This document shows positions 34,472 through 43,558 of a stretch of 64,000 nt of DNA, piece by piece (the stretch's first letter is position 1; each line of letters begins with the position of its first letter). Source of the DNA: Weissella soli (lineage in GTDB: Bacteria; Bacillota; Bacilli; Lactobacillales; Lactobacillaceae); contig NZ_CP017326.1 of the NCBI RefSeq assembly GCF_001761545.1, positions 1,054,001-1,118,000 of the forward strand, read 5' to 3'. The notes beneath the pieces were generated by a model. That model did no database searches and was not told the DNA's origin. It saw nothing but the letters and a program-made list of their open reading frames with translations. The translations under genes were made by a program, and so were the position numbers.

Positions 34472-35554
34472 TTAATCTAATTTGCTAGTTGAGTTACGTA
34501 AGATCAGTTCGGCTGGATACTGAATCGAGGCCACAGCTTCACCCCGAATCATTTTTAAGAGCATCGTAGCCGCGTCCCGCCCCATTTGCGCCTGTACATG
34601 CCTCAAAGTGGTCAAACTAGGGGTCATATATTTTGACAAAGTATAATCATCAAACCCGACCACCGACAGATCCTCTGGCACCTTGAGCCCCAATGAATTC
34701 GCTAAATCTAAAATACGAATCGCAATTTGGTCATTATAGGCCACCACGGCTGTCGGCCGTGATTCTTGGGGTTGGGTTAATAGACTACCGATGCGTTTCA
34801 TCAAGGTTGCCCGGCTATCACTTGTTTGATACATCATCGTTGCGCCATAAATCGATAATTGGGGATGTTGGCGATAGGCTTGCATAAACCCATCCATTCG
34901 GTCCACCCCCTGATTATCATCCACCTGAAACACGCCCAGAATCCGCTCATGGCCCTGTTCGATGAGATAATTAGTGATATCACGCATGGCTTGTGTATCA
35001 TCAGTCGTCAAAGATGGTGCATTTAGCCCGGCATACTTGGCATTAATAAAGACGACTGGAATATGTAACGCTTCTAATTCACGATATAAATCCAAATTTT
35101 CCTGGTTAAGGGCACTTTGGGTGGGTTCAACGATGAAGCCATCAATACTTTTCCCCATGAGTGACACTAATGCTTTTCGTTCACGACTGGGATCATTGTG
35201 TGTATTAGACAAAATCAAGGAGTAGCCTTGTTCGGAGATGACATCATCAATGCCAGACACAATTTGTGGAAAAATATAGGACGTCAGATGGGTCGTGATG
35301 ACACCGATATTGCGATCACTCGACTTGGCGGGTTCTGAATGCCGCCAATCATCGACGAACATCCCACCCCCTTGAATACGGTAGATATAGTGGTCGACCT
35401 CTAAATCCTGCATCGCGCGCCTGATGGTATAGCGACTCACCCCATATTCTGCCATTAACTCTGATTCGGTTGGTAACCGATCGTTTACTTCATAATCGCC
35501 GGATAAGATTAATTTCTTAAGCCCCTCCTTGACGATGTCATATTTATTTGCCAT
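34472..35554 (-). CDS. araR: Arabinose regulator AraR (GntR-type HTH, LacI-type sensor)
   Basis: A 360-residue chimeric repressor: a GntR winged helix (residues 1-70, LPTESELMAEYGVSRYTIRRAMQDLE) and a LacI/GalR sugar-binding domain (from about 80: RNIGVITTHLTSYIFPQIVSGI). This is the exact domain order of Bacillus AraR. It sits directly upstream of araBDAE. A box TTATCCGCATAA (minus, 35576-35588) in its own leader suggests autoregulation. L-arabinose is the expected inducer. Confidence 0.92.
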   Translation of the reverse strand: MANKYDIVKEGLKKLILSGDYEVNDRLPTESELMAEYGVSRYTIRRAMQDLEVDHYIYRIQGGGMFVDDWRHSEPAKSSDRNIGVITTHLTSYIFPQIVSGIDDVISEQGYSLILSNTHNDPSRERKALVSLMGKSIDGFIVEPTQSALNQENLDLYRELEALHIPVVFINAKYAGLNAPSLTTDDTQAMRDITNYLIEQGHERILGVFQVDDNQGVDRMDGFMQAYRQHPQLSIYGATMMYQTSDSRATLMKRIGSLLTQPQESRPTAVVAYNDQIAIRILDLANSLGLKVPEDLSVVGFDDYTLSKYMTPSLTTLRHVQAQMGRDAATMLLKMIRGEAVASIQYPAELILRNSTSKLD

Positions 35555-35683
35555 TTCTCTACCTTGCTCTCTCAGTTATGCGGATAAATTTTTACCTGTT
35601 CATATTATTGAACCATACTCCCGCAAAATATGCCAACCATGGCACCAATTCTGCTAGTCGTCAGCTTGATGAGGCGCACAAAA

Positions 35684-35716
35684 AAACCAGATATACAGCC
35701 TCGTACATCTGGTTCT
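35684..35716 (-). terminator. Terminator of the sucrose operon
   Basis: AACCAGAT (35685-35692) pairs with ATCTGGTT (35707-35714); on the minus strand it is followed by seven T. Confidence 0.85.
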
Positions 35717-35745
35717 ACTAAATTCAAATAACTCACGGCTGGTAT

Positions 35746-36618
35746 TCACAAAAGCGACTTTGCTAAATAAAATGTCCCGATAACGCCAGCATTATCACCG
35801 TGTTCAACACCGACAATATAGTCCTCAACGGCAGGCGTTGGGAGATAATGAGCCATTTTTTCTGCAAACTTTTCGCGAATCAACGGTAGCAATACTGCCC
35901 GGTGAGGCACACCCCCACCAAAAATGACTTTTTCAGGTCGCAAGGTCATCGTATAATCCACCACTGCTTGGGCTAGGTAATCAGCCTCAATTTCCCAGGC
36001 TAAATGGTCATCTGGCAATTCTTTAGCTGAAATGCCCCACCGTTGCTCAATGGCTGGGCCAGAAGCAACGCCTTCTAAACATTGATTACCGTGAAAGACA
36101 CAATAACCGGCATAAGTATCTTGGGGGTGCTGCCGAACAAAAATATGGCCCGCTTCTGGGTGACCCATACCAGCTAATAGCTGATCATTGACGATAATGC
36201 CAGCCCCAACACCGGTCCCGACCGTCAAATAAACTGCATTATGCACTGCTTTGGCAGCCCCACTCACGAACTCACCCCAACCAGCTCCGTTGACGTCCGT
36301 TGTCCAATAATAGGGAACATCTAACCATGCTGCCATCGCACCTAGAAAATTATAGTGCGACCACCCTGGCTTAGGTGTGTCTAAAACATAACCATAGGTT
36401 TGAGACGCATGATTCACATCAATTGGACCAAAAGCAGCAATGCCAATCGCCACAATATCGTCATACTGGTCAAACCAATTTTGGACATCTTTAATTGTTT
36501 TAGCTGGTTCTTGTGTTTTAAAACTGGCCCGTGCCAATACTATTTCAGGTTGCTCAACGTCAGCAACCGCCACCACAAACTTTGTGCCGCCAGCTTCAAT
36601 TGCCCCTAATAATGCCAT
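35746..36618 (-). CDS. scrK: ROK-family fructokinase
   Basis: A 290-residue ROK sugar kinase. GAIEAGGTKFVVAV is the ATP-binding start; the zinc cluster is in GHIFVRQHPQ...CVFHGNQCLEG (about 158-185), with His and three other ligands. GTGVGAGI and DVNGAG carry the catalytic region. It phosphorylates the fructose released by the sucrose-6-phosphate hydrolase encoded 11 bases upstream. Third gene of scrABK. Confidence 0.92.
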   Translation of the reverse strand: MALLGAIEAGGTKFVVAVADVEQPEIVLARASFKTQEPAKTIKDVQNWFDQYDDIVAIGIAAFGPIDVNHASQTYGYVLDTPKPGWSHYNFLGAMAAWLDVPYYWTTDVNGAGWGEFVSGAAKAVHNAVYLTVGTGVGAGIIVNDQLLAGMGHPEAGHIFVRQHPQDTYAGYCVFHGNQCLEGVASGPAIEQRWGISAKELPDDHLAWEIEADYLAQAVVDYTMTLRPEKVIFGGGVPHRAVLLPLIREKFAEKMAHYLPTPAVEDYIVGVEHGDNAGVIGTFYLAKSLL

Positions 36619-36629
36619 CCTCTTGCTCC

Positions 36630-37868
36630 TTAGAAATAACGTGCGGTCATGACAAACTGGCCGTCACCTGCAAAAACTTCTACAATATCCTGATCAATTA
36701 CTAATTGCACCATTGCTAATGCACCTGTAATTTTACGTTCCTCCCATTGCTGAGATTCCCACTGGCGTCGTCGCATCGTCAATTGATCGCCGGTCCGCTC
36801 TATATACATTGTAGCACTCAACTTCAGTTGCCACGTGGTATCTTCCAGCTCCCAGAGCCCAACGCCCGTAATCTCGGTAGCCTCCACGCGCTTGAACGGT
36901 CCCAGTTCAGCCACCGGCTTTTGTAACAATTGCTTTGCCTGCAATGATACTTCACGTGGCAATGACAAGACATGTGCCCAGCCATCGGCAATCGTCGGCA
37001 ATGTCTGTTCACGAGCTTCAGGCATCATACCTGACCAACCCCATAACAACGTCCGTCCAGCATGCGATACCGTTTGCGATGCATAAAACTCAAAACCATG
37101 ATCAAGCTCTTCAAACGAACTTTGGACCGCAAATTTGGCCCGTTGGGCATCAAATTCACCGATTACATAACCCGTATTATGAATATTCTCCAATGTACCT
37201 GCTTTAGCAGTTAATCCTTGTGGTGAAAACATCAAGACGGCTTGTCCATCCATAAAAGCAATATCTGGACATTCAATCATGTAACCCCGTACTTCTGCTA
37301 ATTGATCATCAATCAAGGAACCCCGAAAATCCCAATGATGCAAATCTGGCGAAGAATAAATGATGATATCCCCTGTTAAATCAAGCCGTTGGGCCCCCAA
37401 CAGTAAGAAATACGTCTCATTTTGCTTAAAAATTTTAGGATCACGGACATGGCGCGTAAAGCCGGCCGGTTGGTCAAATAGCTTGCCTAATTTTGTGAAA
37501 TGCACCCCATCCGTGGACACCGCTCCCATTTGATATGAGGCGATACTTTCACCTGCCTCATTGCGCACATTGCCAGTATAAAAAGCGTAAAGTTGGTCAT
37601 CAACTACGATTGTACTTCCAGAGTAAATGCCTGATTGATCCTCTGGCAAACTCGGTACCAGTGCTTCAGGCAGACGATGCCAATTAACTAGGTCATCGCT
37701 GACAACGTGGCCCCACACCTTATACTTATGATCGGTTCCCCAGGGATTCCACTGGTAAAACACATGGTACTGATCTTTGAAATAGACCAAACCATTGGGA
37801 TCATTTAAGAGACCATGGGTTGGATAAATATGAAATTCTTCAAACCGTTCCTCATCACCAACAATCAT
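36630..37868 (-). CDS. scrB: Sucrose-6-phosphate hydrolase, GH32
   Basis: A 412-residue cytoplasmic GH32 enzyme, somewhat shorter than typical ScrB (about 480). The nucleophile is Asp23 in LLNDPNG, the transition-state Asp is in RHVRDPKIF (about 145) and the acid/base Glu in MIECPDI (about 199). It starts at ATG 37868, overlapping the PTS stop by one base (TAATG), with GGGAGACAA as its ribosome site. Splits sucrose 6-phosphate to glucose 6-phosphate and fructose. Confidence 0.93.
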   Translation of the reverse strand: MIVGDEERFEEFHIYPTHGLLNDPNGLVYFKDQYHVFYQWNPWGTDHKYKVWGHVVSDDLVNWHRLPEALVPSLPEDQSGIYSGSTIVVDDQLYAFYTGNVRNEAGESIASYQMGAVSTDGVHFTKLGKLFDQPAGFTRHVRDPKIFKQNETYFLLLGAQRLDLTGDIIIYSSPDLHHWDFRGSLIDDQLAEVRGYMIECPDIAFMDGQAVLMFSPQGLTAKAGTLENIHNTGYVIGEFDAQRAKFAVQSSFEELDHGFEFYASQTVSHAGRTLLWGWSGMMPEAREQTLPTIADGWAHVLSLPREVSLQAKQLLQKPVAELGPFKRVEATEITGVGLWELEDTTWQLKLSATMYIERTGDQLTMRRRQWESQQWEERKITGALAMVQLVIDQDIVEVFAGDGQFVMTARYF

Positions 37869-39790
37869 TATTTGTCTCCCTTAGTTGCTGCCAACAGGGT
37901 TTGTGCACGTTCGACTTCTTGACCAGCGACTAGCAAGACCTGATCAAATTCTGCTGTATTGGTAATAATTACCATCACGCGCGTATCCAAACCAGCTTGT
38001 TGAATTTTCTTTTTATCAAAGGTGCCTAATGTCTCGCCCACTTTGACCTTTTGGCCTTGGGTAACAACGCTGTTGAAGCCCTCCCCATTCAGCGAAACGG
38101 TATCGACACCGATGTGAACCAACACCTCGACGCCATCATCACTTAACAACCCATAAGCATGGGCCGTTGGATATGCAACGGTAACCGTACCAGTGACTGG
38201 TGCGACGACCTCATTTTCATTTGGTTCAATGGCAATCCCCTTACCCATGGCTTCGCTTGAAAAGACTGGATCATCCACATTTTTCAAATCATCGACATGT
38301 CCTGCAACCGGTGCATATACCAATTTGTCAGCGGTCGTTGGTGTATAACTAGGTTGCACATCAACTGTTGTATCAAAATGTTTTTTTCCATAAATGAATG
38401 TCGCGCTGAAAGCCAATGCAAAGGCAATCGCGATACTAATAAAGAAACCAATCCACTTCGCCGCTGGAATGGCAATAAAGCCAATCACACCAGCTGGGCC
38501 AAGTGAAGACGACAATACGTGGAAAAGACCGATCACTAACCCGGCAATCCCGGCTGAACCCAACGCAATGAAGAATGGGAACCTGTACTTCAAATTGACT
38601 CCAAACATCGCTGGCTCAGTGATGCCAAGCATCGCACTCGCACCAGCTGATGAGGCCAACGCACGAATCTTTTCATCCTTTTTTGCTAAGAAGAAGATAG
38701 CAAATGTGGCGGCCCCTTGGGCGACATTTGATACGGCCGCGATTGGGAAAATAAAATCACCACCTGTTTTAGCAATATCGGCCAATAGCGTTGTTTCAAT
38801 CGCTGGGAAACTTTGATGTAAGCCAGTCACCACAATCGCTGAGTAAACACTACCAAAGATACCCATACCAAGGAACCCAGTTGTTTGATAAAGACCGACC
38901 AGACCATCAGTTAGGAAATTTGAAACTGTTCGTAGGACTGGTCCCACGATAATAAATGTCAAAAATCCGGTGATAATAATTGAGAGCATTGGTGTAAAGG
39001 TAAAATCAATCGCCCCCTTCAAACGCTTGTGGAAGAACTTTTCCAACGTGGCTAGAATCAGGGCCACACCAATCACTGGTAATACTTGTCCCTGGTAACC
39101 TGCTTGGGCCACATGTAGACCAAATACATCCCAAAATGGCATTTTGCCATCTGCAACTGTTTGCGAAACGTTATACCCGTTAATCAATGATGGCATCACT
39201 AACATCATTCCGGCTGCTGCACCCAAAATTTCACTACCACCGAACCGCTTAGTGGCTGTAAAACCAATCAGAATCGGTAGGAAAGCAAATGGTGCCGAGG
39301 CCATCAAATTGACCATTTCAGCCATGCCCGCAATTTGCGGATACATCTGAACAAGTGACTGGGCGCCGAATAAATCTTGCCCCGTTAAAATATTGTTCAA
39401 GGCCATCAACAAACCACCAGCGGTCATCGCTGGAATCAATGGCACGAAGATGTCTGATAGTATTTGAATCACTGCCATAACCGGATTCGTTTTAACACCT
39501 TGTTGGGCAGCGATTTCCTTAACTTCTGCAGGCGTCGCTGTTTGGACACCCGTTTCCTTCACATAGTAATCAAAGACCTTATCAACGTCACCAGGTCCGA
39601 CAATAATTTGGAATTGACCATTGGCATCAAAGGTACCCTTCAAATCGGGATCACTATCCAACGCTGCTTGATCAATTTTGTCACGATCTTTAACAATCAA
39701 GCGCAACCGCGTCGCACAATGTGCTGCCGTTGCGACATTATTCTCCCCTAAAGCACGTGCAACGCGCTTTGCAACCTCTTCATGATTCAT
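37868..39790 (-). CDS. scrA: Sucrose PTS transporter, fused EIIBCA
   Basis: A 640-residue PTS permease in IIB-IIC-IIA order. The IIB phosphocysteine is Cys25 in AAHCATRLRL; the IIC membrane domain spans about 105-460 with GITEPAMFGV; the IIA domain at the C terminus has the phosphohistidine His559 in VHIGVDTV. It imports and phosphorylates sucrose. First gene of the operon with scrB and scrK; sucrose rather than trehalose is inferred from these partners. Confidence 0.94.
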   Translation of the reverse strand: MNHEEVAKRVARALGENNVATAAHCATRLRLIVKDRDKIDQAALDSDPDLKGTFDANGQFQIIVGPGDVDKVFDYYVKETGVQTATPAEVKEIAAQQGVKTNPVMAVIQILSDIFVPLIPAMTAGGLLMALNNILTGQDLFGAQSLVQMYPQIAGMAEMVNLMASAPFAFLPILIGFTATKRFGGSEILGAAAGMMLVMPSLINGYNVSQTVADGKMPFWDVFGLHVAQAGYQGQVLPVIGVALILATLEKFFHKRLKGAIDFTFTPMLSIIITGFLTFIIVGPVLRTVSNFLTDGLVGLYQTTGFLGMGIFGSVYSAIVVTGLHQSFPAIETTLLADIAKTGGDFIFPIAAVSNVAQGAATFAIFFLAKKDEKIRALASSAGASAMLGITEPAMFGVNLKYRFPFFIALGSAGIAGLVIGLFHVLSSSLGPAGVIGFIAIPAAKWIGFFISIAIAFALAFSATFIYGKKHFDTTVDVQPSYTPTTADKLVYAPVAGHVDDLKNVDDPVFSSEAMGKGIAIEPNENEVVAPVTGTVTVAYPTAHAYGLLSDDGVEVLVHIGVDTVSLNGEGFNSVVTQGQKVKVGETLGTFDKKKIQQAGLDTRVMVIITNTAEFDQVLLVAGQEVERAQTLLAATKGDK

Positions 39791-39827
39791 CCTAATACCC
39801 CACAGTACATGCTGTTATTGTTCACTT

Positions 39828-39886
39828 TGGAACCGGTTCCATTTACGGTTCATAAATATTGTAACCGCTTTCAAAAAAGGAGTCAA
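39828..39886 (-). promoter_or_regulatory. scrA promoter with ScrR operator and cre
   Basis: On the minus strand TTGACT (39881-39886), 17 bases, TACAAT (39858-39863). A full-match cre TGTAACCGCTTTCA (39860-39873, plus) covers the -10 and part of the spacer. The 14-bp palindrome TGGAACCGGTTCCA (39828-39841) lies downstream, a typical LacI-family operator for ScrR. Confidence 0.88.
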
Positions 39887-39889
39887 TAA

Positions 39890-39914
39890 AAAAAACGAGC
39901 TAACTTGCTCGTTT
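39890..39914 (-). terminator. Terminator of scrR
   Basis: AACGAGC, 6-base loop, GCTCGTT, then eight T on the minus strand; immediately upstream of the scrA promoter. Confidence 0.9.
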
Positions 39915-39918
39915 CTCA

Positions 39919-40872
39919 TCAACTCGTTTGTTTAATGACTAATTTCCCTCCGACGCGGACACTTTTGACTTTCGGATTCGTTTGTTGTTCCTTGAAAAGT
40001 TCATAAATTTCTTGCCCAACGCGGTAGTAATCAAAGGCAAAAGTAGTAATGTTTGGGGCAGCTAAATCACTAATCAACGTACCACCAAAGCCCAAAACTT
40101 TGGTCTCTTCTGGCACACGCCTGTGATCTGCTAAGAGGCTTTGCAAGGCTCCCGCTGCCATCAAATCAGTCATGGCAATAATGGCATCATAGTGGTTTGT
40201 GGCCAAAGCCTCGGCCGTTAGCTGCTTGGCTGAATTAAGTGAGAAATCAGCGTACACCGTATCGACGACGCCCGTCAACTGAAAGCGAGTTGCCTGGTAA
40301 CGGATTTGACCAATCTCAAAATCCTTTAATGGATCGACGCTAATCATTAAGACACGGGCAGCGTTGGCCGCCAATTGGCCAATTTGGGCGCCTGCGAGAC
40401 CATCATCAACGACCACTCGCGAAAATTCAGGCATATCTTGTCCCTGGATGACGACTGGTACGTCAAGCTCGGCAATCATCTTTTTGGTGGCATCACTTAA
40501 ATTCGCCGCGAAAATGATTAAGCCACTTAAACGCAAGGTTTCAACTTGTTGAATCGCTTTTTGTACTGTCGCCTCAACTTGATAGGTATTCATGATCAAA
40601 AAGACATCATCTTGATTGGCATCATCTAGTCCATGTAACATCTCAGTTTGTGCATAGGAATCCAAGCGCGGTACAATCACACCAATTGTGCGTGTCGTCT
40701 GTTGTTTCAAACTTTGTGCAAAAACATTAGGTTGATAGCCAGCAGCATCAACAATGGCCTCAATCTTTGTCCGCGTCTTAGCTGAAACCGAGCCACCATT
40801 TAAAAAACGAGAAACCGTACTTTTTGCGACACCTGCACGTGTCGCAATATCTTGAATGGTGATTTTAGGCAT
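39919..40872 (-). CDS. scrR: LacI-family sucrose repressor
   Basis: A 317-residue LacI/GalR regulator. The helix-turn-helix ITIQDIATRAGVAKSTVSRF (4-23) is near consensus; the sugar-binding domain follows from about 55 (RTIGVIVPRLDSY). The start is ATG 40872, preceded by GAGG, which itself lies in an earlier in-frame ATG (40884). It is upstream of scrA, whose promoter holds a matching palindrome. Confidence 0.92.
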   Translation of the reverse strand: MPKITIQDIATRAGVAKSTVSRFLNGGSVSAKTRTKIEAIVDAAGYQPNVFAQSLKQQTTRTIGVIVPRLDSYAQTEMLHGLDDANQDDVFLIMNTYQVEATVQKAIQQVETLRLSGLIIFAANLSDATKKMIAELDVPVVIQGQDMPEFSRVVVDDGLAGAQIGQLAANAARVLMISVDPLKDFEIGQIRYQATRFQLTGVVDTVYADFSLNSAKQLTAEALATNHYDAIIAMTDLMAAGALQSLLADHRRVPEETKVLGFGGTLISDLAAPNITTFAFDYYRVGQEIYELFKEQQTNPKVKSVRVGGKLVIKQTS

Positions 40873-40981
40873 AATTTTCCTCATTACTAAACTGTTAGAA
40901 TACCGTAATCATAACAAACAGCAATGCCTAAATCAAACCAGCCCGGGCAATGCCTGGCCACCATTCAACATCTTTGACTAA

Positions 40982-42106
40982 TTAAATCATTTCCAGATGC
41001 AAATCTTGTGGTTGTACCAACCCCTTCGCCAAGAGGATCCGATAACCAATGTGCGAGACTACGGCTGGAATGACCACGCCGACTACCACATAAGCCATAA
41101 ACGCTGTGATATCTGTCGTGGCAACCGCCAATGGCACAATCAAACTATTCAACCCAATTCCCGCCATCGTAAAATTAGTGGTCAAGTGGAACACCAGTGT
41201 CCCGATTGGGGCGCCAATCGCAGCGCCAATCATTGGTGGTAGCAGTAAAATTGGGCGCTTAATCAAATTTGGAAATTGAATTTTTGGGGTCACCACCGCT
41301 TGGGCAATGGTCGTACCAATTTTATTTTCCTGATAAGACATCACTGGATACCCTGCATACACAGCGGCTGTTCCAATCATGATCGCACCAGCAACTTCTG
41401 GTGAAGTCACTCCAGTAGCCCCAATCGCAACTGATAAAGCAGCCGCTGAGGCAGGTGACATGGTCAACGCACCAAAAGTCATGGCGATCACGGCCGTCCC
41501 AATAATTGGACTAACAGCAATACTTGCAACAATCATTTTAGCAATCGCCACTAGAATTGGTGTGGTCAAGATAGCCAAGACATACCCAGACATCACCCCA
41601 ACGAACACCGTTGCTGCTGGTACCAACACCATATCTAACGGCGTTTTACCAGTAATCCACTTACCAAATATCACGGCCACAATGGCCGCCGCCACTGCAG
41701 AGACCGGTTGCCCAGTTGTCATGACGCCTACACCTGCTGCTTGCGCTGATCCGTAACCCGTGGCAGTAATTCCTTGCGTCGCAGATTGGGTGAAAAAGAC
41801 TGCATTGGCGCCAACTGTCGAAGCAGCCATCGCCGCAAACATGACCATCGTATTCGTTTTCATTTGTGAAGCGACAGCGGCACCAAAGGCAGCTGGTAGC
41901 AAAATCATCGTAATGGAACCCATTTGATACAGGGGCGCCCAATCAACCATCTTTGAAATCGATTGCATTAACAGTCCCATCCCCAACGTCACTAAAATAG
42001 CATTCGATACAGCTGCTGAAACATTATAAATCATTTCTTTATTGATATGTCTCTTCAGTGCGACCCCAACTTGTTGCGCAGTTTGCGTCTTCATTTGTAC
42101 ATCCAT
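40982..42106 (-). CDS. Orphan PTS-type IIC membrane protein (PTS_EIIC_2 family)
   Basis: A 374-residue very hydrophobic protein with about ten membrane segments, Ala/Gly/Val-rich, resembling the PTS_EIIC_2 family of stand-alone IIC-like proteins. No IIA or IIB partner is adjacent and no phosphorylation site is seen, so PTS transport is unproven. The start is ATG 42106 after GGAGG at eight bases. It is preceded by a 255-base leader with a small peptide gene, alternative hairpins and a strong terminator, suggesting attenuation control. Confidence 0.75.
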   Translation of the reverse strand: MDVQMKTQTAQQVGVALKRHINKEMIYNVSAAVSNAILVTLGMGLLMQSISKMVDWAPLYQMGSITMILLPAAFGAAVASQMKTNTMVMFAAMAASTVGANAVFFTQSATQGITATGYGSAQAAGVGVMTTGQPVSAVAAAIVAVIFGKWITGKTPLDMVLVPAATVFVGVMSGYVLAILTTPILVAIAKMIVASIAVSPIIGTAVIAMTFGALTMSPASAAALSVAIGATGVTSPEVAGAIMIGTAAVYAGYPVMSYQENKIGTTIAQAVVTPKIQFPNLIKRPILLLPPMIGAAIGAPIGTLVFHLTTNFTMAGIGLNSLIVPLAVATTDITAFMAYVVVGVVIPAVVSHIGYRILLAKGLVQPQDLHLEMI

Positions 42107-42135
42107 CTGCTCTTCCTCCCAATCAAAACAAAAAA

Positions 42136-42160
42136 TGGACTAGTCCGATAGACTAGTCCA
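42136..42160 (-). terminator. Leader terminator (attenuator) of the IIC gene
   Basis: A perfect 10-bp stem TGGACTAGTC/GACTAGTCCA with a 5-base loop, followed on minus by six T. It lies between the promoter (42370-42398) and the IIC start, so it can only act as an attenuator on that transcript. Confidence 0.85.
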
Positions 42161-42200
42161 TTTTAATGACATAAGTTACTCAACCACTCATGCATTTATG

Positions 42201-42252
42201 CTAGTCAACCGTTTTTTGGATAAAACGGCTGACAAAAATTTGGCCAACCGTT
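42201..42252 (-). promoter_or_regulatory. Alternative hairpin segments of the IIC leader
   Basis: Three 8-base segments on the minus strand: AACGGTTG (42245-42252), CAGCCGTT (42224-42231), AACGGTTG (42206-42213). The middle one can pair with either neighbour (one G-U pair). The third segment runs into GACTAG, complementary to CTAGTC in the terminator arm. Segment one starts three bases after the leader-peptide stop. Confidence 0.6.
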
Positions 42253-42255
42253 AGA

Positions 42256-42336
42256 TTACAATAGCAATCCCAACAAGTTGCCCAACAACGCAATGTTTTG
42301 GTTATTCATTTGTGTTTTTTTCTGCATAATTGACAT
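42256..42336 (-). CDS. Leu-rich 26-residue leader peptide
   Basis: ATG 42336, stop TAA at 42256-42258. The product begins MSIMQKKTQMNNQN and ends IALLGNLLGLLL: seven Leu in the last ten codons, six of them TTG. A GAAGGGA ribosome-like site lies 11 bases upstream. It sits between a good promoter and alternative hairpins ending in a terminator, as in amino-acid attenuators. The Leu run could also be a small membrane segment. Translation is unproven. Confidence 0.55.
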   Translation of the reverse strand: MSIMQKKTQMNNQNIALLGNLLGLLL

Positions 42337-42369
42337 GTGTAATTCAGTCCCTTCTTTAACAATGAGATT

Positions 42370-42398
42370 ATTATGGCATTATTCACCTTGAAATGCAA
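42370..42398 (-). promoter_or_regulatory. Promoter of the IIC leader transcript
   Basis: TTGCAT (42393-42398), 17 bases, CATAAT (42370-42375) on the minus strand, divergent from the efflux gene. Confidence 0.65.
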
Positions 42399-42446
42399 TG
42401 TTTTTAATTTAATTCTTTTACTACATCGCTAATCGTCCGTTATTTT

Positions 42447-42454
42447 GCTATAAT
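42447..42454 (+). promoter_or_regulatory. Extended -10 promoter of the efflux gene
   Basis: TGCTATAAT, an extended -10 box, 38 bases before the start codon at 42492. No clear -35 element. Confidence 0.6.
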
Positions 42455-42491
42455 TTTCTCTATTGTTCATTTAAATAAAAGGGAGCGTCAC

Positions 42492-43439
42492 ATGTATAAA
42501 TCACAATTCACACAAGCGCTACTTTTAGGAATTCTCGCCGCTCTGTTTTTCTCAGTCACTTTTATCCTCAATCAAGTGATGAACGTTGCTGGTAGTTATT
42601 GGCTCTGGAACGGCACCCTGCGTTATCTATGGATGTTACCGCTGTTATTATTATTACTGATGATACAACGTCAACCAATCAAACCGATCTACCGCGTCAT
42701 AAAGTCAAATTTAGGTGCTTGGATACTCTGGAGCAATCTTGGCTTTGTTGGCTTCTACTTACCACTGGTTTTTGCCGCCGATTATTTACCAGGCTGGCTG
42801 GTGTCTAGTATCTGGCAACTGACCATCATCTTCGGCGTACTCACAAGCCCCCTGACCAAGATCCCGCAAATGATTGATGGGAAACCTCACCTGGTGCGGG
42901 CTAAAATTCCATTAGTTAGTCTGCCCTGGCTCGTCATCATTGCGATTGGGGTTGCGTTTACCGTTGTCGGTGAACATGGTCATGTGCGGCCCTGGGAACT
43001 GACCATCAGTTTACTGGCACTGACTTTTGCAGCCATTGCGTATCCTTTAGGTAATCGTAAAATTATGCCCCATGCCCAAACTCTAACTGGCGTGCAACGA
43101 GTGTTTGCGATGACACTATGCGCCTACCCGACTTTTTTAATGTTAAGTTTAATCGCCTTATTACAGGTCGGTCTGCCCTCGGCCGAGACCCTATTAAACA
43201 CATTTTTTGTCGGCCTATCATCAGGTGTCATTGCAACGGTCCTGTTCTATAAAGCGACGAGTTTAGTGGCGCATGACATGCGCCTCCTCGCCCAAATAGA
43301 GGCCACCCAAGCTTTAGAAGTCGTATTTTCGGTAATCCTTAGTTTTATCTTTCTGGGGACCACTTTCTCAAATAGCTGGCAAATCTTAGGCTTAATTATT
43401 CTAATTTTTGGTGTCATCATGGTCAATCTACGTCGCTAA
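42492..43439 (+). CDS. Multidrug-resistance efflux transporter (DMT superfamily, EmrE-like)
   Basis: A 315-residue protein with ten membrane segments, from the DMT superfamily branch annotated as multidrug resistance efflux. It opens LLLGILAALFFSVTFILNQVM and contains a duplicated five-segment plan. ATG 42492 follows GGGAG at a good distance. It is a lone plus-strand gene. The substrate is unknown. Confidence 0.82.
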   Translation: MYKSQFTQALLLGILAALFFSVTFILNQVMNVAGSYWLWNGTLRYLWMLPLLLLLLMIQRQPIKPIYRVIKSNLGAWILWSNLGFVGFYLPLVFAADYLPGWLVSSIWQLTIIFGVLTSPLTKIPQMIDGKPHLVRAKIPLVSLPWLVIIAIGVAFTVVGEHGHVRPWELTISLLALTFAAIAYPLGNRKIMPHAQTLTGVQRVFAMTLCAYPTFLMLSLIALLQVGLPSAETLLNTFFVGLSSGVIATVLFYKATSLVAHDMRLLAQIEATQALEVVFSVILSFIFLGTTFSNSWQILGLIILIFGVIMVNLRR

Positions 43440-43454
43440 ACTGTGTCACCTCAC

Positions 43455-43494
43455 AAAAACACCGCCTAATTGCGTTCAATTAGGCGGTGTTTTT
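43455..43494. terminator. Bidirectional terminator
   Basis: AAAAACACCGCCTAATT, 6-base loop and its exact reverse complement; between convergent genes. Confidence 0.93.
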
Positions 43495-43558
43495 ATGTTC
43501 ATGACAGTCAATTAGATGACTTAATATTGTGGTCCACATGACCAGTGCAAATCATCAA

